DNA from: Montifringilla adamsi
Lineage: Eukaryota; Chordata; Aves; Passeriformes; Passeridae
Direction: 5' to 3'
Length of the DNA stretch: 64,000 bases
Assembly (NCBI GenBank): GCA_017590115.1
Contig: JAGGNK010010225.1
Coordinates: 1,240,001 to 1,304,000 of the forward strand
Both the position numbers and the translations under genes were made by a program. The stretch's first letter is position 1, and every line of letters starts with the position of its first letter. The notes below the pieces were generated by a model that was given only the letters and a program-made list of their open reading frames with translations, was not told where the DNA came from and ran no database searches. Shown here piece after piece: positions 24,649 to 37,536 of this stretch.

Positions 24649-26877
24649 AAAAGAGCTCTATTTACAGGTTCAATTAGAATTTTAAGACCATTTGGAGAAA
24701 GACCAACTTGCAGCAAGGGCTCAGCATCACTTTGTTGCTATGAAACGTTATCATACAGGAATAGTCAGCCATAAAAACCTGCAGCTCACTTGTTCCATGG
24801 CAGAAATGATCTCAGCTGAGAAGGACACTTTCAATTTAAAATTAAGTAAGTAATAATTTTGAGCATGGTTCTGAAATATATCTCAAGAATCTCAAATGGC
24901 AAACACTGAGATGTCAGACAAAATCCAGGACCTTAGTAACTAAATCTGAACAGGTCCTTGTGTAATTATAACAATGCATGCAAGCAGAGACAGGTGGAAA
25001 ACAGAGACACTTCACTCATTAATCTCAACAGAACTGACTCAGTCTGGCTTGAGATTCTGAACAGTCCAGGGACAGAAGGAAGCAATCACCTCTACCTGTG
25101 ACATTAGAAGCTATGCTACTAATAATTCAATGAGGTAACACCATACCAAAAAGAAGAGCACCTCAGCTTCAAAACTCATTCTGGGAAAGAGAGAAACCTG
25201 TGAAGAGGCATTACCTCACTATAAGAGTAATTCTGGCAGCAGTGACTTGGGTTTCCTGTGAACCAGGATGATGGCATTAGAGAAGTATGTATCCCACAGA
25301 CTTTGAGTTTTGAATCAGTCCTGGGTCTGCACACAGAGACTGATGAAAAGCAGGTATTTACTTTCTGAATCTGGGAACCATTTGTACTTACTGATTTGCC
25401 TTATGACCAGACTGAAAAGTAACACTCTTTCTTCTCTTGAGTTAAGAAAATGCTGGAAAATAAAGTATTCTACAGTGCCTTGCCCTTTGTTTGTAGATGA
25501 AGCAAGTTACTGCTCCTTTTATGTTCTAAGTGTGGACAAGAAGAGTTCTTCAGGACAAATGAGAGAAGTATACAGAAAAAGGCAAAAGCAGGTACAAGAA
25601 ATGTGAATGTACAGGACTGAGCAAAGCTAGTGCATCAGGGCAAGACTTGCTGCAAACAGAGCATGCCTTGGAATGGACTGTGATGCCCCAGCACTCTGCC
25701 AGCTTCACTGCCCCCAAACAGCAATGTCAGCCAGTTTACCATCTCCACACCGTGCTGGCTCCAAAAGGGACAAGATGACTCCAGGTGTGCAGAGACAGGT
25801 GCTCACCTCTAAAAATAGGCAGTCCTGGTAAATTAATGCAATTAATGTCTTCAAAAGAAACACTCTTATAGAAGTGAAAACACTGAAGGATCACAGCATT
25901 TCAAATCTTTCATCCAAACAGACTCCCTCAACAGTCACACAAATCTGAACTACAAACAAAACAACAGCACTGTGAACTGGCAGAACATGAACAAAATTTT
26001 CACTTTGTTGAGACCCTGCCTTTTTCCCTTAGAAGTTCTTTAGGAGCTGATACTAGAGAGTAGAAATCTCTAAAACTTCCTGGCCTAGATTTTATCTTTT
26101 TTTTCCCCCTTTTTATATCCTTGACCAAGTGTTGTTTGTTAATCTAAACACACACATCCTTGTGTACAAAAGAAGTCTTCCCAATATTCTCAAAAAGGTT
26201 AAAAAAATACAATGGGAGAACTTTTCCAGGAATGCTTGAGAGATCTGGCAGTACTTGATATGTGGGGTTTTATGGTATAACAATTAAGGAATTATCTTCT
26301 AACTTAGTAAATTGTTACACAAAGCAAAAGGTTAAAGTCATGTCAGATAACAAACAGGCTCATAAATCAGTTTGGCTATTTAGATTTTTTTCCCTAACAT
26401 CTCATCCAACATTTTTACTTGGAGAAGAAATATGTCTCAAACACAGGAAAAAAATTTCTCAGTCAAGCAGTATTCAAAAGTAAGACCTTCCAGCATGACA
26501 AAAATCATTATCAGAATAAAATTGAGTATATTTTTCCTTCAAACCAGGGGAACATTACCATTCTTTGATAATACTGAATGGTTTTGGGTTAGATAAAATG
26601 ACTTCACTGTATACAGCAATTTAAAATCCATTTTTATGATGACCCATTAAGCACCACAGATACCAAGTTCTCTGAAGCCAGAAACAGTATCTCTACTAGT
26701 CAGCAGACTAGCTCACTAGACCTTGTTCACTTTCAATGGGAACAAGCATATTACTCTCACATCTGAAAAGTATCTAGACTGTTTTCAGAATTTACAGGGA
26801 TGTCAGATGTAAACTAGTAAAGTTCCAAACACTGTACTGCTTCTGCTTTTGTTTTATGTGATCATGAAGGCAATGAA

Positions 26878-26891
26878 TTTTTTTTTTTTTT
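26878..26891. repeat. T14 homopolymer
   Basis: Fourteen consecutive T on the plus strand. No insertion boundary or target duplication is visible beside it. Confidence 0.9.
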
Positions 26892-29084
26892 GCATACCTA
26901 TCTTTTAGCATTAGTTACTATGTTTCAAACACTGTGTCACTGAACACATAGCACATGTATCTCACCCTATTTCATCCAGGCCCAGACTTTCAGAAATTTG
27001 AGTTTTCTACTGTTGCTTTGCAGGGAAGAGATTATTTTCTTTTAAATAATTTTGCATCTTTCCATGTTGTGTTTACTCATTTTTGCTTAACTTCTCTCCC
27101 ACAGACAAAAAGCATTAGGTAATACAGTTCTAAACAAAAACATTTGAGGATCATTAATGTCCAGAATGCTTCCGAAGATATAAGCTGTTCTTCAGAATCA
27201 TTACTCTGCCAAGATGAATACTCAGACTTTGAAGCCAGGTAAATTGCAAGAGTATTTTTGTCAAATTGCCTTGCCTGAAGTGAATATAAAACACGCTTTA
27301 GAATTCTAAAATATCATTTCTGAAGGAAAGAAAGCCATTGCAGAAAAGATTTACTTAATTATCCTGTAACACTGAAAGAGAGACAAAAAGATACAGTTGT
27401 ATTGATTGGAGAGGTGCTTTGTTACCCGGTTCTGTCAGAGGTTAAGTCCTTGATCTCATTAAGGACATGCTTGGTTGTTAGTAAGGGTAATTTTTCTGAC
27501 AATGCTCTGCTTTTGAGGGACACAGATACGATTTATTTTGGTTGGGTTAAAAGTTCACCTCTCCATTTCTTTCTTTTCTTTTTATTACCCACCATGCCAG
27601 CAATCTTATCTTCACATGGCAAATTCAATTTTTTTGTCCTTTGATTTTTTTAAAGCTTAAATATATATGGCTGACCTTTATTTTAATTTAAATTCTCCTT
27701 CATACTTTTAGAATGTTGTCAAACTTGTTATCTGCAAGTGAACTTGCTGTGGCACAGTAAAAGTAGTATTTTTTTGCCCCATCGGCAGCAGGATATGTTT
27801 AATAGGATGAATTACTAGGCTTCTCTAGTCAATGTATAATTCACTCTGCCATTTCTCAACATACTCCCTTTAGAAATGTACTCTAATACTCTTCTTGTGG
27901 CCCAAAGCTCCTGAGGTGCTATGCCTCAGGAGCCCCCAGTTCTGTATCTGGTATTAACAGTGAGGATACAACCATCACACAATTAACATGCCTTCTGTGT
28001 AATCCAAAGACTGATGCACAAGACCCATAGTTTGCATCCAACACAGCAATCGTGGCCCATTCCAAACAGGGTATAGTAACAGTTTAGTATTTAGGTTTAC
28101 TGCAATCATTAAGGAACTGCTATGAATAGAAAACCTACGGTGATGGCTCACATGTTGTTTTCAAGTGTTATGTGTCTTCCCTTTCTAGATATTTGTATAG
28201 CAACAGCATTTTAAAAAAAGATTCATTTAAAACCATACAGTTTTCTGAATATATAATACTGCTTGTAACATTACACATAGAGCTGTTTTTCAGAATGCAT
28301 CCTTGTCTCTTAAATGCAGAAAAACAACAGATACAGCCATTATTTGCTTCAAATATAATACACATTTTCTTGACAAAAAACACTTACATACATTTTCTGC
28401 GAGTAAGTCTGGTTAGACTGTGTCACTGGGAAAAAACTACTATTAAGATCAGGGATCCCTTGCATTTTTCTGTAAGGCAATAAGGAGTTGTAAAATCCAA
28501 TTTTTCCAGCAAAAACTTCCAACTGAACAGAAATTATTAAAAAGCACAATGCTAATCAAGGCTTGGGCTTGTTTTAATGTTCTTTCTTTTCCCTTGCTAT
28601 GAGACTTATGTTCAATAGCTCAAAACTAACATGCTAGAAATGCCAACCAGGTCTGCTATCTAAAATGCACATGCTGTAATTCTCAGTCAATAATAGGTCT
28701 AGGAGAGATGACAGAACAGACGTGCACTCCCTCTGTAGTGCATCATATTTCTTCCTTGTATGCACTTAGATGCTTCCCAGTGGACAATCTATTCTTCAAT
28801 AACCTGTATGAACTTCTGTTACAATCTTCTGAATAATAGATCAACTTTACACAAAGTAAAGTTCCTTTATGAATTTTGCTTTTATATATTCACCTGCAAA
28901 GTAAACCCTTTATCTGAAAGTGCTTACAACTGAACAACGCTCCATCATGAAAACAGGGGTTTTAAATTGACTAAAAGCATTTTCAAGAACACTAACTTTG
29001 TTTTTATCTTGAATGATTGCCAACACAGCTTCCAGTCATGAGGGAGCAGACTTGTGTTCCCTTGCTCACTTACTCTGCTTAAGC

Positions 29085-29411
29085 TTAAATAGTGCAAATA
29101 GCCTTTGCTGTTTCTAGTCCATCAGCAAAGCATTCCCTCAGCACAGAGGAAAGCCAGCTGGGAGCAGCAGCCTTCTCCTTCAGCACACACAGCAGGCAGG
29201 GCTGGGCCATGCGCTGCATGAGGACGGGTGGGAGCATAAAGGCAGCATGACTGATATAAAATTCGTAATCAGGTTCTGGGCGAGGCCATTTTAATTCAGT
29301 CCAGCTAGATACCTGCATATTCCTCAGTCCCACACACTCCATGTGGACTGATGACTCAGCCTGAGTTCCTGCTCCAAGCACCACAGTTTTGATCAATGAC
29401 AAAATAAGCAA
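29085..29411 (-). other. Unrecognised minus-strand open frame (108 codons), on the same strand as ANO10
   Basis: ATG to TAA frame of 108 codons in a locally GC-richer segment with several CpGs (29200-29290). The central part (WPRPEPDYEFYISHAAFMLP) and the following leucine/alanine-rich part look less repetitive than most chance frames. No signal peptide, repeat or motif is recognised. No obvious splice acceptor of quality sits at its edge, so an exon is not supported. It could be an old transposon or retrocopy fragment, or chance. Confidence 0.12.
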
Positions 29412-31090
29412 GTCACAGATTTATGATTAAAAAGGAAAGATTAGTGCTGAATGGTGAAGCCATTAGTACTGGTACTAGTACTGGCTCCTTCCTAAAACTT
29501 GAACACTAATAGCAATTTTTCCTTTTTACTGCAAAACTCAGTTCGCTATGAAGCTCACATGACAAAAAGCCCTGTATGCCTCATAGCAGAGGCAAGACTA
29601 AAAGTGGAACAAACACGTCTTCCTCCACAGATTAGAGTAACAAATATTAAGCCAGACAATAGCTCTGGAAATGAAAAATGAAAAGCAGTCCCCTATCACC
29701 ACATACCTCAGAGCACGAGTTTGGAGATCACATGCTGAAAACCAGTTTCTGAGAAAGTGTCAGCATGCTCTATTTTTGTTGGCATAACCAGCAGTGCTCT
29801 AGTTCTGAAAATCAGGTCAATGCTACTTTTGTACCTACATGCAGATGCTTGAAATCAGACACCTGTATTTTATAAGTTCTGTCTTACTATGCAATATTTA
29901 TGGTTTCTCTGAGTACTTGAATCACTGAAACAGACAAGCACTAATAATAATTACCCTGAAATTAAAGACTAGACATGCAAAGTTGGATCAAGACTTTTTT
30001 GTTGAGCAAAAGTAAATTAAAGCCATGTATGAGATTTTCTTTCATCTAAGTTTAATTTATCTAATAAATCAAGTGTAACCAAAGCTAGCAGGTTCCACAT
30101 CCCCAGATGGCATATTGCTTCATTCCAAATGAAGGCAGGAATGACTCTCTGCAGGTGTCAATACACTCCCCTTGCCCAGACAGTAGTCTAGGCAACTGGC
30201 TTCAGACAGATACTAGCTTTCACGTTGTTAAAGGTTAGGGGAGACTTTCCAATCTGTAGGATTTTAAGAGTAAATCCCATAAAAACCTCACCAGTTGAAC
30301 TTGGAAGGAAATAAGCACAACAGTGCTTGAGTAGAAGAAATACTCCAAAACCTTTTTATGCACAAAAGTTACTTTGAAACATTAAAAACAGTGTAACTTA
30401 TGAAATAGGAGGTACAGTTCCTAGTCTGTTGTGATTACTGAAGCTAACTACTGAAGCAGTTATCTTGCTTAGGTTGTGAAGTGTGTACTTATTAAGTTCA
30501 TTTACATGAATGGGTGCAGGCAGAGGTCTCACATTTTACTACGCTGATGTCTCCAGGGCTTCCATACAGTGTTAATGGTAATAAGTTCAGTATTTTAAAA
30601 AGAAAGACTTCAGAAAACCATTAACCTACATATGAAATACAGAATATTAGAGAAATTTTGTGAACTATTTTTGCATAGGTAAAGGATGCTGAAACTCTAG
30701 AACTGGAGTATATTTTAGAAAATGTCTTGTATATGCTTTGATGTGTTCAGTCTCAACTATTTTTAAATTACTGTATTGTGCTTACACTGGATTATCAGGA
30801 GATAAACATTTTTCTAAATTTCTAACTTCTGCTGGAAAAAAAACCCAAACACACAAAGCTACATCTTCACTAACTCATCATCTGGGACATTCCAAACATT
30901 TGTACAAGCACATCAAAAGAATATCAGAAAAGATGCACTGTTTTCAAGCTTCTGGAATGAAATTATAATACACTTCATGTACAGTAAAATTACTGAATTA
31001 ATTTCCTTTCCCAAAACATAAAGATCACTTCAGCTTTCTGGGTCTCTCTCATCATCATGCAGCTGTTTCTCTAGTGCTGAGGAAATAAAC

Positions 31091-31468
31091 ATAGAATTGT
31101 TTAGTTTGGAGAAGATCTCTAAGATCACATCCAACTGTTAATCCAGCCCAACAAAGTTCATCACTAAATTGTGTCCTACACGTTGCATCTACAGGTCTTT
31201 TAAATACCTCCAAGGATGGTGATTCAACCACCTCCCTGGGCAGCCTTTTCCAATGCTTAATAACCCTTTCAGTGAAAAAGTTTTTCCTTATATCCAATCT
31301 AAACCTCCCCTGGAGCAACTTGAGGCCATTTCCTCTTGTTCTACTGCTTGTTACAGGGGAGAAGACACTGACTCCCACCTTGCCACAGCCTCCTTTCAGG
31401 TGTTTGTAGAGAGTAAGACAGTTTCCTCTGATTCTCCTTTTCTCCAGGCTAAACAATCCTAGCTCCAC
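31091..31468 (-). pseudogene. CR1 ORF2 C-terminal remnant
   Basis: Within the CR1 copy a minus-strand frame stays open from 31468 and encodes the familiar ORF2 tail: [12 protein letters not shown], a [13 protein letters not shown] segment, [20 protein letters not shown], and [20 protein letters not shown]. These residues are typical of the extreme C terminus of bird CR1 ORF2, after the reverse-transcriptase core. The reverse transcriptase and endonuclease domains are missing because of 5' truncation, and sequence above 31468 is frameshifted relative to this frame. The frame then runs into the CR1 3' UTR, so its last 40 or so codons are not ORF2. Confidence 0.85.
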
Positions 31469-31735
31469 ATCCTGACACAGTCCTCATTCAATTTGTATTC
31501 CAGGCCCTTCACCAGCTTTGCTGCCCTTCCTTGGACTCACTCCAGCACCTCAATGCTCTTTCTGTCCCAAAACTGAACACAGGACTTGAGGTGCAGCCTC
31601 ACCAGTACCGAGTACAGAGGAACAATCACTGCCCTGCTCCTGCTGGCCACAGCTGATACAGGCCAGGACGTCATGGGCCTTCTTGGCCAGCTGCGCACAC
31701 TGCTGGTTAATGATCAGCTGCTGTTGACCACTCTC
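31091..31735 (-). mobile_element. CR1 LINE, 5'-truncated copy (3' end at the low coordinate)
   Basis: Seen on the plus strand as the reverse complement of a CR1 3' region: starting at CATAGAATTGTTTAGTTTGGA, through CTCCCTGGGCAGCCTTTTCCA, TCCAATCTAAACCTCCCCTGG and TTGAGGCCATTTCCTCTTGT, to GGCCTTCTTGGCCAGCTGCG and an ATGATCAGCTGCTGTTGACC-like end. These blocks are familiar from avian CR1 copies. About 645 bp are recognisable; homology fades by 31735-31760, so the 5' limit is approximate. No target duplication was identified, as is usual for CR1. The element is on the same strand as ANO10. Small indels break the reading frame upstream of the tail, so it is inactive. Confidence 0.92.
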
Positions 31736-34700
31736 CTAACAGTTTCTTTTCTTGATGAAAAGAGTACTTTCATCACACCAGTCTCCCAACAGAAAACATT
31801 TAACCTTGTTTTTTACTGGCCTAGTAGCCCCTCATTTACATGGCTGAAGAAAATTCATTCAAATTACAGAGAAACAAACACACGAAGAAAAGCCCACCTT
31901 CCAGGAACAAGACACAGATAACAAGAAATTAATTCTAATTAAAAACAATGAAGAAACAAAGGTAACTGGGGTAAAAGCAGCATTCTGAAATTCTTAAGTA
32001 GGTGTTCAGAGAGAATTTTTTTTGTCAGATGTAGTCCAGGCATTCCAGATCAAAATAGATAACTTGTAGTACCCCCACACACTTCCAACTATTCTCCCTA
32101 CTCTATGAATTCCTAGTGCAGATTAGTGCAGTCAAATGTGCTTTTAAGTGACACTTTAAATTAGGAGTCTCATACCTTTTTAGAAAACTTAGGTCAATTT
32201 ACTGGTAAAGCCCTCTAGCCATTAGTATTTCCATTTTAGTATTTCCCATCAACAAGTCAAATGCAAACATTTTAAGCTTCATTAGTCTTCAGCAACCCCA
32301 AATGCCAGTTTCTTGATTACCTACTGGGCTGTTGCATACTACTCCATCTCTTAAGCTGAAGAGGGATTACAGTATTATAAAACCACTTAGAACTCGCATC
32401 ATAAACTGAACTATTCATACCATCTGTTATAAAAGACCGACTTGTTCTCCCTTCTGAAGAAAAGATTGAGGTTAATCTGCTTCCCCAGTGCTATGCAGCG
32501 AATCGGAAGAGCAGGGTACACTAAAATGCTGAAATCTGTAGTTCCCCATTTCATGACAGTTCTATATTACCTTTTCAACAACCTGGATGCACAACTACCC
32601 CAGCACATCAGTCTCATGTCCTAAAAATTCTAGGACTATTCTAGTTCTTGAGGCTGCAAATGACTTTTTTCTTTTTTAACATTTGTATATTATTAGCTAT
32701 AACATTATTACTTCATGCCCAGATAGTTCAGCTGGAGAATCCAGCCTCTGCACAAGATGTTTAAGACAGTTATGTCAAGTGCTTCAGGTCAATAAGCCAA
32801 TACTACTGCACTCTCGTAAATGAGGCCAGGATTTCTCATGAGGTTTCACCAATAACTTGAGAAATATTAAATTATTCCTTTCATCCTCTTTGTCTTACCT
32901 AACAACACAGATCCCATTAAAAAAAAAGTTCATTGTGTTCTAGGAGGCTTTATGCAAATAAAACTCTCAACACAGATTCAGCTGGAAAATGAAACTCCTA
33001 CCTACACTGCCATCTTATTGTTTGCAGAACAGAACAATTAGAATTTAGAAATAAATTCATTTTCATGGCAAAATTAAAAGCAGAAAGCTCATTATACAAA
33101 GAGTAAACCAGCTTTAAATATGTGTATTCTATTTTCTCATTTAATTATTTTCTTATGCAAGTATTTTGACTGTGTGTTTAGGCCAAATTTTTCTCCCACC
33201 ATAGCTCACTTTCTGATGATGACTGAGCTCATGAATGCTGGATTAGAAAACAACAGTTAAGACCCTTCCTGCAATAAAGTGTCATATTAGAGCTCAAACA
33301 ATATATCCAAAAATATGAAAAGAAACATATGAGAACAGAATGAAAATAACAGGTGAAAATGTGTCCTACATTCAAGTGCAATGCAGAGATGAAATTCCTT
33401 TTGAGTAGCTCCAGGTAGGTGCTCTGGTGGCAAATACTATGATAAAAGAAGAAAAGAATCATCTTACAGACAAAGGAGAAATAGACTGGGCTCAGGCCCA
33501 CTCTTCCATTTCCACAAGATTTGGAAATACTTGGCTTCCATAACAAGAGCTCTTAAACTAGTTTGTATTGTATGACGAAGTTATTTCTCATTTACAATGT
33601 AAGATTCATGGTGAAGAAAATTTGCAAATAAGAGAAAAAAATCTAAAGATTTCATTGGTCAGAAGAGTTCAAGGAAAAAAAACCCTGCAATTCTGCACTA
33701 AATTGTAAGAGGAAAAAAAAGCTTTACGGTTTTTAACGAATGAAGAAGTAAAGTCTAGTTAAGTTACTTTTAAGACTTCAGTATGTGTTTTTGATATGAT
33801 GGGGAAAAAAAAGAGCTAATGAAAATATTTTATTTTTAATTTCAGGAACAGGAAAAAAAAAAGCAGCAAAGTAAAGCTTCGTGAAGTAAACCTCTCATTT
33901 TCTCACATGTGCACTGTCCCCAACAGATAGATTATTTAAGTATTTAAGACCTACATGCCCTACCATATGAAAACCAGATGTAAACTTACCCATGTCACAG
34001 ACCCATACAAACAACTCTACCAAGACTGCAGTGCAAGCTTCAAGGATAGAACTACCCAGAAGGCATCTCTTCTGAAAAGGTACAAAGCCACCTTAAAATC
34101 TTGCTCTTCACTGTGGCTGCATATTCAGTTCATCTCACAGAGGAACATGCAGACAGCATCAGGTGATGATAAAATCTAGAGCTGTAATGCTGTTTACAGT
34201 GACTATACATGAATCAAACCATGGCTTTATCCAAGTGTGACAGAATTCCTATGAGATAGAAGGAGCTCAGTGAACCATCACACTCTTCTAATGATTAAAC
34301 ACCTTTCTGTCTCTCCTAATCTCTACAATAAACACCAATCAGTAATTCTAGGCTCTCCACTCAGTATGACACCTAATTCAGAAAAGATAAACATGATTAT
34401 TTTGACAGAAAAGAAGATGATGCAAAACAAATTACTAATCAGCCCTCCTGTAGAATCAAGCCAGAATGTTCCCAATTTGTAAATAAAAGCTTTTCTCTAG
34501 TCTAAACTCACAACTGGTTACATACCAAGTTTCTAACATACAAACCTTGAAAAATAATTTTGTTTTTAACCATCACACTTACGCAGTTTTGAGCAAACAC
34601 TACTGAAGGCTAAAAAAAAGTAAATTATCTGGGTATACACAAATGCAGACTGAAACTGTGCAGATTTAACACTCCTTCTGGTTTACCATAATTATAGTAA

Positions 34701-35665
34701 CATGCAACATTCTGTTTTATTTACTGTGTTGCTTACGAAGTATTTTAATATCGAGGTTTCCTGAAGTCTGAAAAAAACAATAGAAAATATTTTACTTTTA
34801 AATTCAATAATGCTCACAAGATTTCAGTACTGAACTGTATGCTCTAAAAGGTCCTTTACTTATTAAACCTCTAAGACAATGTTGATGAGCTGATGAAGAA
34901 CCTGTCTGTAACAAAATTTATCAGGTTTTAGTAATCATGCACCCATCACATTATCGCCATTTTAAAAAATTCAGTTTTCCCAGATTGAAGTTTCTGTAAA
35001 ATCTGATACAAACCAACTCTCTCATACTGCAGCAGTAGAGCAAAAGCTTTGAAAAAAAAAATCAAACATGCCCAGAATACAGAACTAGACTATAGCATTT
35101 TATTTCTTTGATAAACTCTTCTAAGCTTTCACTCAAAAAATATTTGAAGCATTAACTAGACAATTGGATACAGCTATAAGATTTAATTATATCCAAGTTT
35201 TTGAGACACTGTCAGTGTTTGATGGTAAACAAGAAGCTAGAAGATTTTGTTATATGGCACATCCCCTTTAATGATAAAGCTAAACATGTTCCCTCAGTAG
35301 TGACAATTCTTAATTAAAAAAAGAACATTAGGACACTGAGAAAACCTCTTAACCCAGGTATACAAGTCACTGTAACATGGTTACCACAGCAATTATAAAG
35401 TCTAAAACATTTTTCTCTTCCTTAAGAAAAAGACGAAGATGTCAGGGGGGTAGAAGAGTATATTTTACTCAAGTTATTTGACTGTGTATTACAGAATGAA
35501 TCATTTTGTCTATTGCTCATTGCAATGCTGTGTTATTCCTCCAGTGAAATTAATGCTTTTTGGTTAAAGGACTTTCCCTACACAAATTTTGCCTATCTCT
35601 AGTGAATTCAGAAAGATTTTTCATCCTTCTCTAGAGGACCTGATAACCAAGGCTTTTTTTTTTTC

Positions 35666-35670
35666 CCTAA
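35666..35670. repeat. Putative target-site duplication, left copy
   Basis: CCTAA directly before the LTR; the right copy CCTAC at 36337-36341 matches 4 of 5 bases. The single difference could be a later mutation. Confidence 0.45.
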
Positions 35671-36158
35671 TGCCCTGGGGTGACTTTATAATGCTTGTAT
35701 CCCTGTTTGTCTGTTTAGCCCAGAAGTAGGTTTTGCACCTTTAAGACTGGTTCTGAGAGTGAAGGGGGGAGAGAAGCAGCGCAGAGTTTGTTTCCAGAAA
35801 CTGCACTTGCTCCCTTGCATCCTCTCCTGGACTGTGTTGTCTGCGCACAGACAGACAGCAGGAGAGTGCTTCCCTTTGCTTTATAGTTAGTTTTAGCTAG
35901 CTGAGGCACAGAAGTTCCATGGACTATGGTTTTTCATTTTCTTGGACCTGCTCAAACCTGCTCTGGACTGAACACCCAGAGGAGCAGCAGCAGCTCACAC
36001 CTGTGGCCCACTGGGCTGGGTCTGGGCCATGGCATTTCCAGCACTGGAGGGACTGATCAGAGACTGAGTGAGCTGAGCTACAGCCCACCAAGGGGACTTT
36101 CTGAGTTTGTCATCTCTTCAGATTGCCAACAGGTTTTATTGTTTAATACTGTTCTTTT

Positions 36159-36175
36159 GTGTGTGTGTGTGTGTG
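36159..36175. repeat. (GT)n microsatellite inside the LTR
   Basis: Eight uninterrupted GT units plus a final G, about 23 bp before the LTR polyadenylation signal. Likely to vary between copies and individuals. Confidence 0.9.
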
Positions 36176-36197
36176 CTGGTGAATGCTTTGCCTGTTA

Positions 36198-36203
36198 AAT
36201 AAA
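36198..36203 (+). terminator. LTR polyadenylation signal AATAAA
   Basis: AATAAA within CTGTTAAATAAAAGTTTTTT, followed by a T-rich stretch. Its position about 130 bp before the LTR end fits the R/U5 junction region. Relative to ANO10 it is on the opposite strand, so it should not act on that transcript. Confidence 0.7.
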
Positions 36204-36336
36204 AGTTTTTTTCCACTTTTCTCCAAAGAAATCTTTTAATCTTTTCCCAAACCAGCTGGGGGAGGGGCCACTCGACTCTGCTCTCTAGAGGAACACCTTT
36301 AGAGGTTTTCTCCCAAATTTGCCCCAAACCAGGACA

Positions 36337-36341
36337 CCTAC
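36337..36341. repeat. Putative target-site duplication, right copy
   Basis: CCTAC directly after the LTR terminal CA, pairing with CCTAA on the left side. Confidence 0.45.
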
Positions 36342-36383
36342 TTATTTTAGAAATTGCAGGTGTTTATGATCTGATTTACCACC

Positions 36384-36399
36384 AAAAAAAAAAAAAAAA
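36384..36399. repeat. A16 homopolymer after the LTR
   Basis: Sixteen A residues on the plus strand about 45 bp beyond the LTR. It lies outside the target duplication, so it is pre-existing flank rather than part of the retroviral insertion. Confidence 0.9.
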
Positions 36400-37485
36400 G
36401 CCACAAAAGCAAACTCTTTTAAAGAATATCACACAAGTCAGAACTACATAACATAGCTGGAAGCTATTTCAATCCCTTTGACCTTGCGTTCACTGGAGGA
36501 AATAAAAACAAATAAAAACCCCTCTGTGCTCAAGCAACTCCATTCAAGGTAACATCCTATGCAAAACCAAGTAGCTTTTGATCATTTAGGATAAAATGAA
36601 CAGGCTCATCTGAATTAAGCAAAGACCAGAGATTCATCTTTAAACCTGTTCAGGAGTTAGTGAGAAGCCATTATGGCACAAGCTCACAGCACATCAGTGA
36701 GGTACCTCCCATCCACAGGTACTGATCCAGCTGGTTTGCAGCCATTGCCTGCACCTCTCAGTGCAAGGAACTGGAGCAGTGAGTGAATTCATACCAGTGG
36801 CACTTTCCAGGAAATGGATAATCAGCAAGAAAGACAGGAATCCTGGACTCCAAAGGTTGCCTAATACAGCAAGTCAACATGGGCAGATGTGAAGAACGAA
36901 CACCTAATTATTTTAGCATGCTATTTTTTGTAATTCATTTCCCATCTCATTGCTTCCGCTTCTGTTACAGGATTAATTAAAGCCTAGGACAGGGCCTCTT
37001 CTGAAGCAATGGTAGCACTTTTTCCTTCCTTGTGTAAGGTAAGGAAAGACCTTACCAACTTTGCCTCAAGAAGAGAGGAAAGCTCTGGAAGCTCACAAAT
37101 AAATCATTGCTTGTCTCAGGCTATTTAAACTGTCAGTATTTCACTCCAGCAGAAACTGAAAGTATAATCTCTACTAGACATGATACATATTATCATAATT
37201 TATTTGTTCCATATAATAAAAATCACAGGTTAGCAAAGCCAAACAAAAATTAATATCCCATCAATGGGGGAAAGGAGGGGTTTGGTTTTTTTTTTAATTT
37301 AATGACACCTATATTTTATGTTTTGGGTTTTTTAAAATCTTCAAAGAAGGGAAGCACTGATGAATCTGAAGTCAGGGACCAGGGATGCCTGGTCAGCACT
37401 CAGGAGATCAGGTGTTCTGATTAAGTGTAGGAAATGCTTAATTCATAGTCAAAACATCACTGACTGCTCATCAGCCCTCTCAGGT

Positions 37486-37536
37486 AGGACACATCCACTT
37501 TCCAGACACATCCTGCAGGACACATCCACTTTCCAG
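37486..37536. repeat. 20-bp exact direct repeat, period 31
   Basis: AGGACACATCCACTTTCCAG occurs at 37486-37505 and again at 37517-37536. The 11-base spacer starts with ACACATCC, itself a part of the unit, suggesting a two-step slippage duplication. Confidence 0.85.

Larger units (their letters stand above)
35671..36336 (+). mobile_element. Solo LTR of an endogenous retrovirus (666 bp)
   Basis: Seen: begins TGCCCTGG and ends CCAGGACA, a TG...CA element with 8-base terminal inverted repeats differing at one position. It is flanked by CCTAA (35666-35670) and CCTAC (36337-36341), a possible 5-bp target duplication with one mismatch. Inside are a possible TATA-like TTATAG (about 35881), a (GT)n run and an AATAAA signal followed by a T-rich stretch, giving a plus orientation and a U3-R-U5 layout. 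No primer-binding site, gag, pol or env sequence lies on either side, so it is a solo LTR left by LTR-LTR recombination. Known: LTRs with TGTCCTGG-like ends are common in bird ERVs. Inferred: a 5-bp duplication would favour an ERVL-like family, but the family is not certain. It is antisense to ANO10. The open frames inside (35926-36198 and minus-strand ones) are not genes. Confidence 0.85.

Noticed and set aside
24386..24716. Two minus-strand phenylalanine/cysteine-rich frames
   Set aside because: They are read from the A-rich (CAAA)-like tract, not from coding sequence.
31586..31921. Plus-strand frame of 111 codons
   Set aside because: Its first half is antisense CR1 sequence; not a gene.
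35926..36327. Open frames at the centre of the LTR
   Set aside because: They lie wholly inside the solo LTR, which is noncoding.
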